Part shown: positions 27,396-37,347 of the stretch, in pieces
Position numbering within the stretch: the stretch's first letter is position 1
Layout of the letters: every line of letters starts with the position of its first letter
Assembly: GCA_025462865.1 (NCBI GenBank)
Contig: JAOAPI010000145.1
Location: forward strand, 62,001-126,000
DNA from: Candidatus Sulfotelmatobacter sp.
GTDB lineage: Bacteria; Acidobacteriota; Terriglobia; Terriglobales; Acidobacteriaceae
DNA length: 64,000 nucleotides
Reading direction: 5' to 3'
Position numbers and translations under genes: made by a program
Notes under the pieces: model-generated
Told to the model about the DNA's origin: nothing
Database searches by the model: none
What the model saw: only the letters and a program-made list of their open reading frames with translations

Positions 27396-30300
27396 TCAGG
27401 CGCGGTAGGTTCCCGGCTTGATGCCGAGATGGTCAAGCTTCGACTGAAGAGTGGTGCGTTTCAAACCGAGGCGGGCGGCCGCACCCTCCGGTCCGCCTAG
27501 CCGGCCACGGCAATCCCGAAGAGCACGAAGAATACGTTCGCGCTCCTTATCGCGCAGGCTGTCATTGCCATTGCCATTACTTTCCTCAGGAGAGGTTTGT
27601 AATTCCGAAAGCGGCGCCTGCAAAACCGAGCCTGGGGTCAGAATGACCGACCGCTCCACGAAGTTTTCCAGCTCCCGGATATTGCCCGGCCATTCCCAAC
27701 GCACTAGCAGTTCCATGGTTTTCGACGGAATACTTGTTATGGGCTTTTTCATTCGCGCGGCAAACTTGCGCACAAAATGCTCAATCAGTGGCCGGATATC
27801 CTCCCGCCGCTCGCGCAAAGGCGGTATGAGAATCGGGAACACATTGAGCCGGTAATATAGATCGCTGCGGAATTCTCGCTCCTTTACACTCTCCAGCAGA
27901 TTACGGTTGGTCGCTGCCAGCAGACGAAAATTGACTTTCAGCGTCTGCGTACCGCCCAGCCGCTCGAACTCCTGATCCTGTAGTACCCGCAAAAGCTTGG
28001 GCTGCAGGCTGAGCGGAATCTCGCCGATCTCGTCCAGAAAAAGTGTGCCTTGGTCGGCCAGTTCCAGACGGCCCAACTTTCTGGCCACTGCGCCCGTGAA
28101 GGCACCTCGCTCGTGGCCAAACAATTCACTTTCCAACAGTCCTGAAGGAATGGCGGCACAGTTCAGTTTGATAAAGCTGTTGCCATTCCGTCTGCTTAGG
28201 CGGTGAAGGGCGCGGGCCACCAACTCCTTGCCAGTACCGGTTTCACCCAGCAACAAAACGGTGGCATCGCTGGGCGCAACTTTTGCTACCTTTTCCAGAA
28301 CCGATTTCAAGGCGCTGCTGCGCCCGATGATTTCCCCGAAGCCCAGTTCAGTGTCGATGGCTTCTTCCAGGTAGAGTTTCTCTTCGGACAGCTTCTCCTT
28401 CGCCTGTTCAAGTTCCGTTTTCACCTCGCACAATTGGCTTACGCTGCGTCGCAAGTCCTCTTCGGCTTTCTGGCGATCTGCCTCCAGCTTCTTAGCCTCG
28501 GTCACGTCCCGCTGGATTCCCCAGGTACGCACCAGCATTCCATTCTCCACGGTGCCGATCATGCTGTTAAGGAAGACTTTGGGAGTCCCGTGCACATCGA
28601 TTTCGTGCGACTCCTGTTCCAGTAAACGAAAACCGGAGCGAATATATTGCCGGGTCAACTCGACGTTGCACGGATCCTCGGGGGGCACCAGATCTTTCCA
28701 GCTCTTCCCCCGCAGCTCGTGACCGGACTTCAAACCGTACATCGCGGCCATGGCGTCATTGCATTCGCCTATATAGGCGTCGTAGAGGATGCGATGAACC
28801 AACACGTCTTCGGGAAGGCCAAGGGGAGCGGGTTCATCCATTTCTTCCTGGAAAATGCCTTCGGAACTCTGCGCCACAAACAGACGGTAATTCTCTTCGC
28901 TGTGTCGCAACGCATCCTCGGAGCGTTTACTTTCCGTAATGTCCTGCAGGATGCAGGCGATCCGGTCGATGCCTGTCGGGCCTTCGATAGGAAAATATGA
29001 CACGAACAAATCTCTTTCGTCGCCTTTTGGATACTTGTACTTCAATTCGTATTGGACAAGTTTGCCCCCGAAGCACTCATCCATCTTTGGCTTGACGATT
29101 GTCTCGAATGTCTTTTTGTCTAGTACCTCTGCGACGGTATGGCCGATCACCTGTTCTCTCGGCAAGTCTCGGTTGTGCAGGAAAGCACGATTGGCGATCA
29201 CATAACGGTATTCCCGATCAACGACCACAATCCTTTCTTCAAGCCCCTCGACAACTCTCTCGTACTCCCGCAGCCTCTCCTCGGCCCGGTTACGCTCGGT
29301 GATATCCCGTAGGACTACGGCGATGCGGTCAACGCCCGTAGGACCTTCGATCGGAAAGAATGACAAGAATAGTTTTCGCTCTCCCAACTTGGGATATGTA
29401 TATTTCATTGTGTATCGCACAACTTTGCCGCGAAAACACTCATCCATCTGCTCCTTCATGCTGGTTTCAAATACTTCCTTGCCCACTATTTCTGCTACCA
29501 GACGCCCTGCGACGTATTCCCTCTCCAAACCCCGGTAATTCAGGTACGCACGGTTTGTGATCACGTAACGGTACTCCCGATCCACCACCACGATCAGGTC
29601 TTCCAGGCCTTCCACTACTCTCTTGTATTCCCGTAACTTTTCTTCGGCTTTCTTGCGTTCGGTAAGATCGCGCGCGACCGCCACAACATAGCTTCGCTCA
29701 AGCTGGACGCGTGTCAGGCTCAGCTCCACCGGGAAAGTCGACCCATCCTTTCGCCGGTGGACGCTTTCCATGGATACGGAGCCTTCCCTCTTTAATCTTT
29801 CCGCAACCTCTGCCGTCGAACCCTGTGTGACTACTGGATCAATATCGAAGACACTCAAAGAAAGAAGTTCTTCGCGACTGTAGCCCAACTGCGCACAGGC
29901 TTTTTCATTGGCATCGAGAAATCGAAGCGTGACCGGATCCATCACCTGAATCGAATCGTTGCTTCGGTCCACCAGGGTGCGAAACAGCTTGAGCTGTCGG
30001 ATGATGCTTTCGCTCTCGCGCACCTTGCAAAGCAGGCCCTCATTTGCCTCGCTCAAGAGCTTCTCCGCCCGCTTCTGTTCGGTCACGTCACGTGCCATGC
30101 CTCGCACAATCGGCGAGGGCACTCCTTCCGTCCGCAAGGTATTGCGATACTCCCAGATCCGCCGTTCTCCCCACCGCGTCATCAAGGAAAGGAAGCCATG
30201 AGCCTCCCGCTGGCTTCCAATCTGCTTCAAGTAAGCATCGAACTGACCGCGAAATTCCGGAGCGACCAGCTCCTGCATCGGAATCTGTAGTATCTCTTCA

Positions 30301-30506
30301 ACGCTGTAACCCAGCAGGCGCGCTGGCGCCGGATTCATCGAAAGCAGTCGGCCTTCGAGGTCATGGACACACAACAGGTCATGACTGTGCTCAACCAGGT
30401 CCTGATACCAATCTTCATTGTCGTGAAAAGCCTGCCGGATAGGAACAACTTCGGCTTTGGCTCCTTGAAGACCTCGACGTTTCTCTGGCCCAGGGTGCAG
30501 ATTCAT
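27396..30506 (-). CDS. Multi-PAS sigma-54-dependent transcriptional activator
   Basis: A 1036-residue one-component enhancer-binding protein. About five PAS domains occupy residues 24-665; the third and fourth are near-duplicates (both contain VVVDREYRYVI and FFPIEGPTG or YFPIEGPTG). A coiled coil (about 670-720) leads into the AAA+ domain, with Walker A GETGTGKE, an intact GAFTGA loop for contacting sigma-54, and Walker B LFLDEIGE. A Fis-type helix-turn-helix ends the protein. It has no receiver or kinase domain, so it should sense ligands or redox state directly. Targets cannot be read here. GGGAG supports the ATG. Confidence 0.92.
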   Translation of the reverse strand: MNLHPGPEKRRGLQGAKAEVVPIRQAFHDNEDWYQDLVEHSHDLLCVHDLEGRLLSMNPAPARLLGYSVEEILQIPMQELVAPEFRGQFDAYLKQIGSQREAHGFLSLMTRWGERRIWEYRNTLRTEGVPSPIVRGMARDVTEQKRAEKLLSEANEGLLCKVRESESIIRQLKLFRTLVDRSNDSIQVMDPVTLRFLDANEKACAQLGYSREELLSLSVFDIDPVVTQGSTAEVAERLKREGSVSMESVHRRKDGSTFPVELSLTRVQLERSYVVAVARDLTERKKAEEKLREYKRVVEGLEDLIVVVDREYRYVITNRAYLNYRGLEREYVAGRLVAEIVGKEVFETSMKEQMDECFRGKVVRYTMKYTYPKLGERKLFLSFFPIEGPTGVDRIAVVLRDITERNRAEERLREYERVVEGLEERIVVVDREYRYVIANRAFLHNRDLPREQVIGHTVAEVLDKKTFETIVKPKMDECFGGKLVQYELKYKYPKGDERDLFVSYFPIEGPTGIDRIACILQDITESKRSEDALRHSEENYRLFVAQSSEGIFQEEMDEPAPLGLPEDVLVHRILYDAYIGECNDAMAAMYGLKSGHELRGKSWKDLVPPEDPCNVELTRQYIRSGFRLLEQESHEIDVHGTPKVFLNSMIGTVENGMLVRTWGIQRDVTEAKKLEADRQKAEEDLRRSVSQLCEVKTELEQAKEKLSEEKLYLEEAIDTELGFGEIIGRSSALKSVLEKVAKVAPSDATVLLLGETGTGKELVARALHRLSRRNGNSFIKLNCAAIPSGLLESELFGHERGAFTGAVARKLGRLELADQGTLFLDEIGEIPLSLQPKLLRVLQDQEFERLGGTQTLKVNFRLLAATNRNLLESVKEREFRSDLYYRLNVFPILIPPLRERREDIRPLIEHFVRKFAARMKKPITSIPSKTMELLVRWEWPGNIRELENFVERSVILTPGSVLQAPLSELQTSPEESNGNGNDSLRDKERERILRALRDCRGRLGGPEGAAARLGLKRTTLQSKLDHLGIKPGTYRA

Positions 30507-30636
30507 GGCTACTCCCTAGTAGACTGGCGATGGTCTCGCGTGTGCCGATCGGTTTCCGGTGCCTTTGCTGGGGACAAAGGAGGCGCCCAGACGACCTTGC
30601 CATCGATTGCGGCGAAGTGTAGCAGAAGTCGGCTCT

Positions 30637-30650
30637 GTACGCTAGCGTAC
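30637..30650. promoter_or_regulatory. Perfect 14-bp palindrome, possible operator
   Basis: GTACGCTAGCGTAC is fully self-complementary and lies in the divergent region between the sigma-54 activator and the next gene. Position and symmetry suggest a protein-binding site; no binding protein can be named. Five Ts follow, but a loop-less palindrome is a poor terminator. Confidence 0.45.
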
Positions 30651-30743
30651 TTTTTAATGTCTGCTGGAGCGCCCTTCTTCCTGGGCCAATCGGTAATGCA
30701 AAAACTGTCTAATTTTTCTTCAGGAACAAATTTAGACCTGCGT

Positions 30744-30772
30744 TTGACCGTTGCTCTAAGTCCCTCTAGACT
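30744..30772 (+). promoter_or_regulatory. Sigma-70-type promoter of the TPR protein gene
   Basis: TTGACC (30744-30749) and TAGACT (30767-30772) are separated by 17 bp, the optimal spacing. Transcription would start about 14 bp before the ATG at 30793. Confidence 0.55.
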
Positions 30773-30792
30773 CCCTGTTCAGCGGGATTCTT

Positions 30793-32424
30793 ATGAAACT
30801 TATCTTCTGTATTCTCTTTTTTTGCCTGGCGGCCATGAGCGCGATAACCGGCAACGCCCTTGCCGACGATAACCAGGGACATCATCATGAAGCCCTCACG
30901 TCCGCTCAACTCGGTACGGTCGCCTTCCCAGTTTCCTGCGACCCCTCTGTACAGAAACCCTTCGAGCGTGGAGTCGCCCTGCTCCACTCGTTCTGGTACG
31001 AAGAGGCCGAAAGGGAATTCCAGCAAATCTCCGCTAACGACCCTCATTGCGCCATGGCGCGCTGGGGAGTAGCCATGAGTTTGTGGCATCAGCTGTGGAA
31101 TCATCCGGACGCCAAAATCGTTCAGCGCGGCCTCGACGAAATTCACCAGGCGAAAAACACCGACGGCCCAGCGACTCCGCGGGAAAAAGCTTACATTACC
31201 GCCATCGCCGCTTTTTACGAAAACTCGAAAAAGCTCGACCATGAAGCCCGGGCCAAGGCTTATTCCGATTCGATGAAGAAGGTCTACGCCTCCTACCCTG
31301 ACGACCATGAAGCCGCGATTTTCTATGCGCTATCCCTGCTCGCCTACGGACCGCACGACGATGCGACCTTCGCTAATCGCAAGCAGGCCGCCGCAATTCT
31401 GGAAACACTATTCGCCACCGAGCCCGATCATCCCGGGGTGGCGCATTACCTCATCCACAGTTACGACAAACCGCAACTCGCGCAGCTGGGCCTCCCCGCC
31501 GCACGGCGTTACGCGCAGGTAGCTCCTGCGGCTCCGCACGCCTTGCATATGCCTTCGCACATCTTCGCCCGAGTCGGCCTCTGGCAGGAAGACATCAACT
31601 CCAACCTCGCTTCCATCGCCGCCACCCGCAAGAACGCCGCCATGCACATGGGCGGCGAAGGGCATCAGTTCCACGCCATGGATTTTCTCTTCTACGCTTA
31701 CATGCAAAGTGGACACGACGCGGACGCCAAGGCCCTCATCGAAGAGATTCGCGCCATGCCCAACAAACACGACGACATGTACGGCAAGGGATACGATCCC
31801 CACGCAGCCGCGCTTGTGCACTTGAGCGCCTTGTACCCGATCGAGATGCACGACTGGGCTAGCGCCGCGGCGCTGCCCGCCTCTGAGGTTGCGGGCACGT
31901 CGGAATATGCAGTCGCTCATTGGGCACGCGCCATCGGATCGGCGCGTCTTCACAAGCCGGAGGATGTCCGCAAGGATATTGCCGCGATCGAAAGTGTTCA
32001 CAAAAGACTGATAGCGGAGAAATCGGAATTTGCCGACGCAGTCGAAAACGATCTCAAAACTGCCCATGCCTGGCTAGCCTTCGCCGAAGGTAAAGCAGAC
32101 GACGCCGTCGAGGCGTTACGCCCAATCGCCGATCGGGAAGATTCCGTCGGCGATGAACCGGAGGGCATTCCCGCGCGCGAGATGATTGCCGATGTACTGC
32201 TCGAAGCCAGGCGTTCGCAACAGGCACTAACCGAATATCAGGCCGACCTGAAGCTATATCCCAACCGCTTCGACGGACTCTACGGCGCCGCCCGCGCCGC
32301 CGAAGCCGCCGGCAAACAAAAAGACGCCACAGAGTACTACGCCCTGCTACTGAAAGTTTGCGACGGATCAAACTCCACGCGGCCAGAGTTGAGCCACGCA
32401 AGGGAACTGGTGGCGCAGAAGTAG
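30793..32424 (+). CDS. Secreted TPR-type protein
   Basis: A 543-residue protein with a signal peptide (1-24, ending GNALA), a short His-rich segment (GHHHEA) and an all-helical body of tetratricopeptide-like repeats. Recognisable pieces are FERGVALLHSFWYEEAEREF and CAMARWGVAMSLWHQLW. Conserved histidines occur in HMPSHIFARVG and HMGGEGHQFHAMDF, which could bind metal. Homologues of this shape are common in soil bacteria but have no firm function that I know. It has its own promoter and is divergent from the sigma-54 activator. Confidence 0.75.
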   Translation: MKLIFCILFFCLAAMSAITGNALADDNQGHHHEALTSAQLGTVAFPVSCDPSVQKPFERGVALLHSFWYEEAEREFQQISANDPHCAMARWGVAMSLWHQLWNHPDAKIVQRGLDEIHQAKNTDGPATPREKAYITAIAAFYENSKKLDHEARAKAYSDSMKKVYASYPDDHEAAIFYALSLLAYGPHDDATFANRKQAAAILETLFATEPDHPGVAHYLIHSYDKPQLAQLGLPAARRYAQVAPAAPHALHMPSHIFARVGLWQEDINSNLASIAATRKNAAMHMGGEGHQFHAMDFLFYAYMQSGHDADAKALIEEIRAMPNKHDDMYGKGYDPHAAALVHLSALYPIEMHDWASAAALPASEVAGTSEYAVAHWARAIGSARLHKPEDVRKDIAAIESVHKRLIAEKSEFADAVENDLKTAHAWLAFAEGKADDAVEALRPIADREDSVGDEPEGIPAREMIADVLLEARRSQQALTEYQADLKLYPNRFDGLYGAARAAEAAGKQKDATEYYALLLKVCDGSNSTRPELSHARELVAQK

Positions 32425-32444
32425 CATTGCTCGAGGCCAAACTA

Positions 32445-33092
32445 ATGCAACTACCGAGTGCCGATTTGGATGCCGCCCTTGCATTCGTGGTGGAACGGAT
32501 CAGCCAAGAGGCAGATCGCTTGGCAGCCCCACTCGATGACGATGAGAATCATCTCTTGAATCATCTGCCCACGGAGCCCACGAACCCTACCGCAGTCTGG
32601 GGCTTCAATACCGCCTACGAAGACTCTTGGCCGACACCCGCTCTTCGAGACCTCCGATTCGAAAGACTCTGCAAGCTGGCAAAGCTCGCACGCTTAGACG
32701 ATCTCCAAAGTAGCCCGGACGCAGCGCGTGAATGGGAGTTTGCCGCCGCCGTACTTGAACTTCATCGTCATCCAATGTCGTGGCTACTTAACTGGGCGGG
32801 CATCCCGATCGGGAAGAGGCCAGCGCGGTTGGATCTCTTGTTTCTGGTCGCCACCGCTGCTTTCGTCGTGGTCTTGTTTCTCGTCGGCGTGCTCGCTCTG
32901 TCGGATCTTACTGACGGTAAGAAGGAAATCTGGAAGTGGACGTCGTGGCTCGTTGGCGCATGCGTCTATGGCACTATTATTACGTTTCTTTATTTCGCCG
33001 TTCGCCGAGTCGAAGTTTGGCAACGAGAACGGAACATTGAGAAATGCCGAGGTGATCGCTCAGTGTGCAGGTCGGCCTACACACATCGCTAG
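32445..33092 (+). CDS. Small two-helix membrane protein, unknown function
   Basis: A 215-residue protein: a soluble acidic N-terminal half, then two transmembrane helices (about residues 120-150 and 165-190) separated by a short charged loop, and a basic C-terminus. GAGG (32433-32436) supports the ATG at 32445, 20 bp after the preceding stop; a TTG at 32427 is possible. The frame also runs upstream inside the TPR gene, which is fortuitous. No family recognised. Confidence 0.5.
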   Translation: MQLPSADLDAALAFVVERISQEADRLAAPLDDDENHLLNHLPTEPTNPTAVWGFNTAYEDSWPTPALRDLRFERLCKLAKLARLDDLQSSPDAAREWEFAAAVLELHRHPMSWLLNWAGIPIGKRPARLDLLFLVATAAFVVVLFLVGVLALSDLTDGKKEIWKWTSWLVGACVYGTIITFLYFAVRRVEVWQRERNIEKCRGDRSVCRSAYTHR

Positions 33093-33640
33093 AATAGCTC
33101 TATTCTCGCAATCAGCACGGCAAGCATTGCCACAGCCCCCAGCAGCGCGTTGTACTCCCGATGCTTCAAATACAACTGCCACGAAAATCCCGCTGGACCT
33201 GCTTTCTCATGCCCAGAAGGCCGAACGAGACGAGGCAGCATCCGCGGCACCCGCCGCGCGTATTCCTCAAACTCCGGAAACGTCTGACGTAGAAACGCCT
33301 CTTCATCGCCAATCACCGGCAGATAGATTGCAAAGAACATCACGACAAGTATGACGCTGACCCACCAACTGCGCGCCGCCACGCAGAATCCCAATCCCAT
33401 CAGCAGCGAGCCCAGATAAAGCGGATTTCGCGTGTAAGCATAAGGCCCGGAAGTCGCCAATGCTTCGTTCTTGCGCACATGACCCGAAGCCAGGGCCCGA
33501 ATCAGAAGCCCGGCCACAATCCCAATCGAACCCATCGCCATGGATCGCCACGAAGGCCGCGCCAGCCAGAAATAAAGCACTGCAAACATAAATCCCAGCG
33601 GCACCCGAATCCGCCGCGCGATCTGTGACCATTCAGTCAT
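33089..33640 (-). CDS. Isoprenylcysteine methyltransferase-like membrane protein
   Basis: A polytopic protein of the ICMT/phospholipid methyltransferase family. The SAM-binding signature GPYAYTRNPLYLGSLLMGLG lies in the middle, followed by a helix and DEEAFLRQTFPEFEEYARRV. With the ATG at 33640 it is 183 residues; the frame extends to 33685, but that part runs through a palindromic repeat. It is the last gene of the LPS cluster, so it might act on a lipid or isoprenoid; that is inference. Its 3' end overlaps by 4 bp the convergent membrane-protein gene. Confidence 0.8.
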   Translation of the reverse strand: MTEWSQIARRIRVPLGFMFAVLYFWLARPSWRSMAMGSIGIVAGLLIRALASGHVRKNEALATSGPYAYTRNPLYLGSLLMGLGFCVAARSWWVSVILVVMFFAIYLPVIGDEEAFLRQTFPEFEEYARRVPRMLPRLVRPSGHEKAGPAGFSWQLYLKHREYNALLGAVAMLAVLIARIELF

Positions 33641-33643
33641 TCG

Positions 33644-33676
33644 TTTTGAAAGGGCGCGGCTTCTAGCCGCGCCGCC
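33644..33676 (+). repeat. Short palindromic repeat (GGCGCGGCT hairpin), copy 2
   Basis: Arms GGCGCGGCT (33653-33661) and AGCCGCGCC (33665-33673), loop TCT, preceded by TTTTGAAA. It is nearly identical to 21691-21722. It occupies the gap between waaC and the methyltransferase gene. Confidence 0.75.
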
Positions 33677-33691
33677 GGACTTCAAAATTAA

Positions 33692-34822
33692 TTACGGCTT
33701 TAGCCGCTGAGGCAACCCGACTCCACCTAAGAATCCCTCCATCAACTCTCTTGCCGCTTCCACCACCGCCTCACTCCCAATCCCCAACATTCCCTCATCC
33801 GCTTCCGGGCGCCGCGAATGCGATGTAACGCTCTCCGCACTGCGCAACACCACACTCCGCGTTCCATAAGGTCCGTTGCGCGCCGGATCCGTAGGCCCGT
33901 AGATCGCCACCACGGGAACGCGCAACGCAGCCGCCAGATGCAGTGGCCCCGTATCCCCGCCGACAAACACCCGTGCCCGCCGGGTCAACGCAATCAATTC
34001 CGTCAAAGTGCAACTCATCGTCCGAGCCTTCCCTTCACTGGCTTCGTCGGCAGCCCGCACCAACTCTTCCTCGCCCGGACCGTAATTGAGAATCGAACTA
34101 ATCCCCATATCCGCCAACTTGCGTGCAACCTCGCCATACCGTTCCGCCGGCCATCGTTTCGCGCCCCACCCTGCTCCCGGATTCAAAATAGCAAACTCGC
34201 CCATGCCAAACTCAGCAAGCCGCCGCTCGACACAAGCTTCGGCTTTGGTATCGCGAGGAAGCGGCGCAGGCTCAACTTTCACTCGATGCTCCACAAGCGC
34301 CTCTGACAAAGAAACATTCTGCTCAATCACATGCCGCCCGTGAGTCACCACTTTTCGCGTGTACAAGACACTGGCGGGCGATTCTCGCGGCTCCGCCGCA
34401 CCGTACACCGCGCGAGCCCTCGACCACCGCGCCAGTGCCGCCGATCGAATCGCGCCTTGCAAATCAATTGCTACCTCATACCGTGCATCCCGCACATCGT
34501 TCCAAACCGTAGCAATTCGCTGCAAGGTTGAAAGTGAAAAGAGAGATTTCCCCCAGTCCTTCAATTTGACTGTATGAACTTCATCTACCAGCGGCCGCAG
34601 CGACGACCGCGACCCGCGCCGCGAAGATCCAGCGGCGCACAACAGTTCCGCCCAGCGCTCTTCAATGAGCCAGCCAATATGGGCTTTTGGAAATGACTCT
34701 CGCAGCGCCTGAACCGCCGGCAGCGTATGGATCACGTCCCCCATGGCGCTTAGCCGCACGATCAGCACTCGTTCTATCTTGTTTTGGGAAGTTACTTCGA
34801 TATCCTTCGGCTCAAGACTCAC
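33692..34822 (-). CDS. waaC: LPS heptosyltransferase (glycosyltransferase family 9)
   Basis: A 376-residue GT9 enzyme that transfers L-glycero-D-manno-heptose from ADP-heptose to the Kdo-lipid A core at the inner membrane. The N-terminal [20 protein letters not shown] is the family signature and matches heptosyltransferase I best. The donor site is seen at [12 protein letters not shown] and [13 protein letters not shown]. Its start overlaps the stop of rfaE2 by 4 bp, implying translational coupling. WaaC versus WaaF cannot be settled from sequence alone, but the single copy and the Kdo transferase in the operon favour WaaC. Confidence 0.87.
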   Translation of the reverse strand: MSLEPKDIEVTSQNKIERVLIVRLSAMGDVIHTLPAVQALRESFPKAHIGWLIEERWAELLCAAGSSRRGSRSSLRPLVDEVHTVKLKDWGKSLFSLSTLQRIATVWNDVRDARYEVAIDLQGAIRSAALARWSRARAVYGAAEPRESPASVLYTRKVVTHGRHVIEQNVSLSEALVEHRVKVEPAPLPRDTKAEACVERRLAEFGMGEFAILNPGAGWGAKRWPAERYGEVARKLADMGISSILNYGPGEEELVRAADEASEGKARTMSCTLTELIALTRRARVFVGGDTGPLHLAAALRVPVVAIYGPTDPARNGPYGTRSVVLRSAESVTSHSRRPEADEGMLGIGSEAVVEAARELMEGFLGGVGLPQRLKP

Positions 34823-35304
34823 GGTCGCCTCGGCGACAGCCGTGAGCGAATGATTTCGCTGGTGGAATGATCCTTGGAATCCCCGACAATCGCCACGCGC
34901 CCGCCATATTCCGCCACCGCGTCGCGCTCGGGGACTGTATCCACGGTGTAGTCCGTTCCCTTGGCGTGAATATCCGGACGAATCTCTCGAATCAGCGCGC
35001 GTACATCAAGCTCAGAAAAAATGACGACCGCATCCACATCGCTCAGAGCGGCAACAATCTCCGCGCGCTCTGCCGCCGGCATCACCGGACGCCCCTCTCC
35101 CTTCAACGCTCTGACCGATTCGTCTGAATTGATGGCAACGACCAGCTTGCCACCCAGTTCCTTCGCGCCCCGCAAATAACGCACGTGCCCTACATGCAGC
35201 AAATCGAAGTTGCCATTTGACAGCACAATGTTATCGCCCGCAAGTCGTCGCTCCGCTACCCACTTGCCAAGTTGTTCCCGCCGCAGAATCTTGCTGGTTC
35301 CCAT
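34819..35304 (-). CDS. rfaE2: Heptose 1-phosphate adenylyltransferase (RfaE2)
   Basis: A 161-residue cytidylyltransferase-like enzyme making ADP-D-glycero-beta-D-manno-heptose from heptose 1-phosphate and ATP. The nucleotide-binding signature is [20 protein letters not shown] (residues 26-45). This activity is the C-terminal half of the fused HldE in enterobacteria; here it is a separate gene 14 bp after the kinase gene. Confidence 0.93.
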   Translation of the reverse strand: MGTSKILRREQLGKWVAERRLAGDNIVLSNGNFDLLHVGHVRYLRGAKELGGKLVVAINSDESVRALKGEGRPVMPAAERAEIVAALSDVDAVVIFSELDVRALIREIRPDIHAKGTDYTVDTVPERDAVAEYGGRVAIVGDSKDHSTSEIIRSRLSPRRP

Positions 35305-35318
35305 CTGTGAAATTTCCG

Positions 35319-36359
35319 TCAGTGCGGCCGCGTCGAAGGCGGAGCCTGGTCCACAGCGCGCAACAGCTCGTCCCGAGAAACCGTAGCCGTACCCCGCTTC
35401 ATCACCACAATTCCACCGGCGTAGTTGGCCAATTGGGCCGCTTCTTCCGTGGTTGCCCCTGCAGCCAGTGCGGCACTGAACGCCGCAATCACCGTATCGC
35501 CCGCGCCGGTTACATCCGCAACCTGGTCCGACCCAAAAATAGGAATATCCACCGGCGCATGCTTCTGATCGAAGGCGACCATTCCATCGCGCCCCCGCGT
35601 GATCAGCAACGACTCCAGCTTCATCCGTTCCATTACTTGCTGTCCAGCCTGAGCGAGTTTTTCCCAGTCGTGTCCAATGCGAACGCCAAGAGCCGCTTCC
35701 ACCTCCGGCTCGTTCGGAGTCGCGGCGGTCGCTCCAGAATATTCCATCATGCGGTATCGCGAATCGAGAACCATTGGCACATTCACTACTCTTCGCCTCG
35801 ACCCTTGCCGCAGCGCATTCACAATCGCCGGACTGGCCGACCCGTACCCGTAATCAGAAACTAGCAGCGCATCGGACGCTCGCAGGTATTCCCGCGCCGC
35901 CAGAAACAATTCGCGCGTCAGATGCCGGTTCGGAGGGTTCTCCGGCTCCCGATCCACGCGCACCACCTGCTGTCGCGTGTTGTGCGTCATGCCCGCGAGA
36001 ATGCGCGTCTTGGTGACCGTCGTGTACGACTTGTCCTTCAGCACGCCGCTGACCGGAATACGCTTGTGGCGAAAAAACTTCAGCAGCAATCGTCCCGGCT
36101 CGTCGTCCCCTATCGCACCCACCGGCAGCACATTCACGCCCAGGTCCGCCAGGTTGTTAACCGCATTCGCCCCACCTCCGGGCAATACGGTACGTTCGCG
36201 ATGTTTCAAGATCAGCACTGGAGCCTCGCGCGACACCCGCGAGATTTCTCCATACACAAATTCATCGGCCACCAGATCCCCCAGCACCGTAATGGTGACC
36301 TTGGGAAATGCTTCGATGATCTTCCGCAGCCGCTCCGCTTCTTTCAAATGTTTCGTCAT
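35319..36359 (-). CDS. rfaE1: Heptose 7-phosphate kinase (RfaE1), PfkB family
   Basis: A 346-residue ribokinase-fold enzyme phosphorylating D-glycero-D-manno-heptose 7-phosphate at C1. The N-terminal [20 protein letters not shown] and the C-terminal PfkB signature [13 protein letters not shown] with the catalytic aspartate are clear. It is unfused, unlike E. coli HldE, and adjacent to its adenylyltransferase partner. Confidence 0.93.
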   Translation of the reverse strand: MTKHLKEAERLRKIIEAFPKVTITVLGDLVADEFVYGEISRVSREAPVLILKHRERTVLPGGGANAVNNLADLGVNVLPVGAIGDDEPGRLLLKFFRHKRIPVSGVLKDKSYTTVTKTRILAGMTHNTRQQVVRVDREPENPPNRHLTRELFLAAREYLRASDALLVSDYGYGSASPAIVNALRQGSRRRVVNVPMVLDSRYRMMEYSGATAATPNEPEVEAALGVRIGHDWEKLAQAGQQVMERMKLESLLITRGRDGMVAFDQKHAPVDIPIFGSDQVADVTGAGDTVIAAFSAALAAGATTEEAAQLANYAGGIVVMKRGTATVSRDELLRAVDQAPPSTRPH

Positions 36360-36396
36360 CAGGTTTTGCGCACGTCGCTGCCGTCAACGCATTTTC

Positions 36397-37347
36397 TCAC
36401 GACTCCCGCCGCCGCTCCTCAATCACACGCAGCATGGTATCCACAGCGTTAGCCGCGTCGGCCAATTCCATCTTGACCGGAACCACCGCTAGCGGCATCA
36501 GCGCGTCAAGATATCCGCCCAGATTCACCGCATCCTTTTCGGTAGTAACGAAGCCGTCCGCCTCACTGCGTTGCCGGAGCTGTAGCAAATCGCGAACGTC
36601 GTTTTCCGTATAAGTGTGATGATCGCGAAAGAACGCTTCCGCTACGGAAACAATGCCAGCAGTCCGCAACTGCAGCATAAAATTATGTGGCCGCGCGATC
36701 CCGCAAAACACCACCGGCCGTTGCGGAACGTTCTGCGGAGCAATCCCCCGCCGCACTCGCCAGACAATCTTTCCCTCTAGCGGAAACGATTCCGGCGCAG
36801 CTCCGCTCGCCATTACCACAGCGTCGGCCCGTCGCAACGCACGCAATGGCTCGCGCAGCCGCCCGGCCGGAAGCAGCCGATCACGCACATCCTCCGGAGT
36901 CACCAGCACAATGTCGAAATCCCGCGCCAACCCGCGATGTTGAAATCCATCATCCAGCAAATGAACCTGCGTTCCAAATCGTGACTCGGCAAACCGCCCC
37001 GCCTCATACCGATCCTCACCAACCACAACCGCCGCTTGCAGCCGCCGCGCAATCAGAAGCGGCTCGTCGCCAAAATCCCGCGACAGCCCGCCGGGCTCAA
37101 CCAGAAACACGCCGCGAGTCTTTCGCCCGTAACCCCGTGACAGCACATCAAATTTGATTCCGCGCGCGTGCAACAACTCACCCAGCAAGATAACAAAAGG
37201 AGTTTTTCCCGACCCTCCCGCCGAGAGGTTCCCCACACTGATCACAGCGCCTTGCAGCGACCGCGCAAGCAACGCCCGCCGGTCATAGAGCGCATTGCGC
37301 CCTTTCACCACACCGCCGTAGATCGCTGACAAGGGATTCCAGTTCAT
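36397..37347 (-). CDS. lpxK: Tetraacyldisaccharide 4'-kinase LpxK
   Basis: A 316-residue inner-membrane-associated kinase that phosphorylates the 4' position of the lipid A precursor. The P-loop is in SVGNLSAGGSGKTPFV, and LSRGYGRKTRGV and LLDDGFQHR are further LpxK hallmarks. The ATG overlaps the waaA stop by 4 bp (37344-37347), suggesting coupled translation of Kdo transferase and kinase. Confidence 0.94.
   Translation of the reverse strand: MNWNPLSAIYGGVVKGRNALYDRRALLARSLQGAVISVGNLSAGGSGKTPFVILLGELLHARGIKFDVLSRGYGRKTRGVFLVEPGGLSRDFGDEPLLIARRLQAAVVVGEDRYEAGRFAESRFGTQVHLLDDGFQHRGLARDFDIVLVTPEDVRDRLLPAGRLREPLRALRRADAVVMASGAAPESFPLEGKIVWRVRRGIAPQNVPQRPVVFCGIARPHNFMLQLRTAGIVSVAEAFFRDHHTYTENDVRDLLQLRQRSEADGFVTTEKDAVNLGGYLDALMPLAVVPVKMELADAANAVDTMLRVIEERRRES

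Noticed and set aside
25800-30800. Sigma-54 (-24/-12) promoters near the sigma-54 activator
   Set aside because: I looked for TGGCAC-N5-TTGC and saw no acceptable match in the neighbouring intergenic regions.
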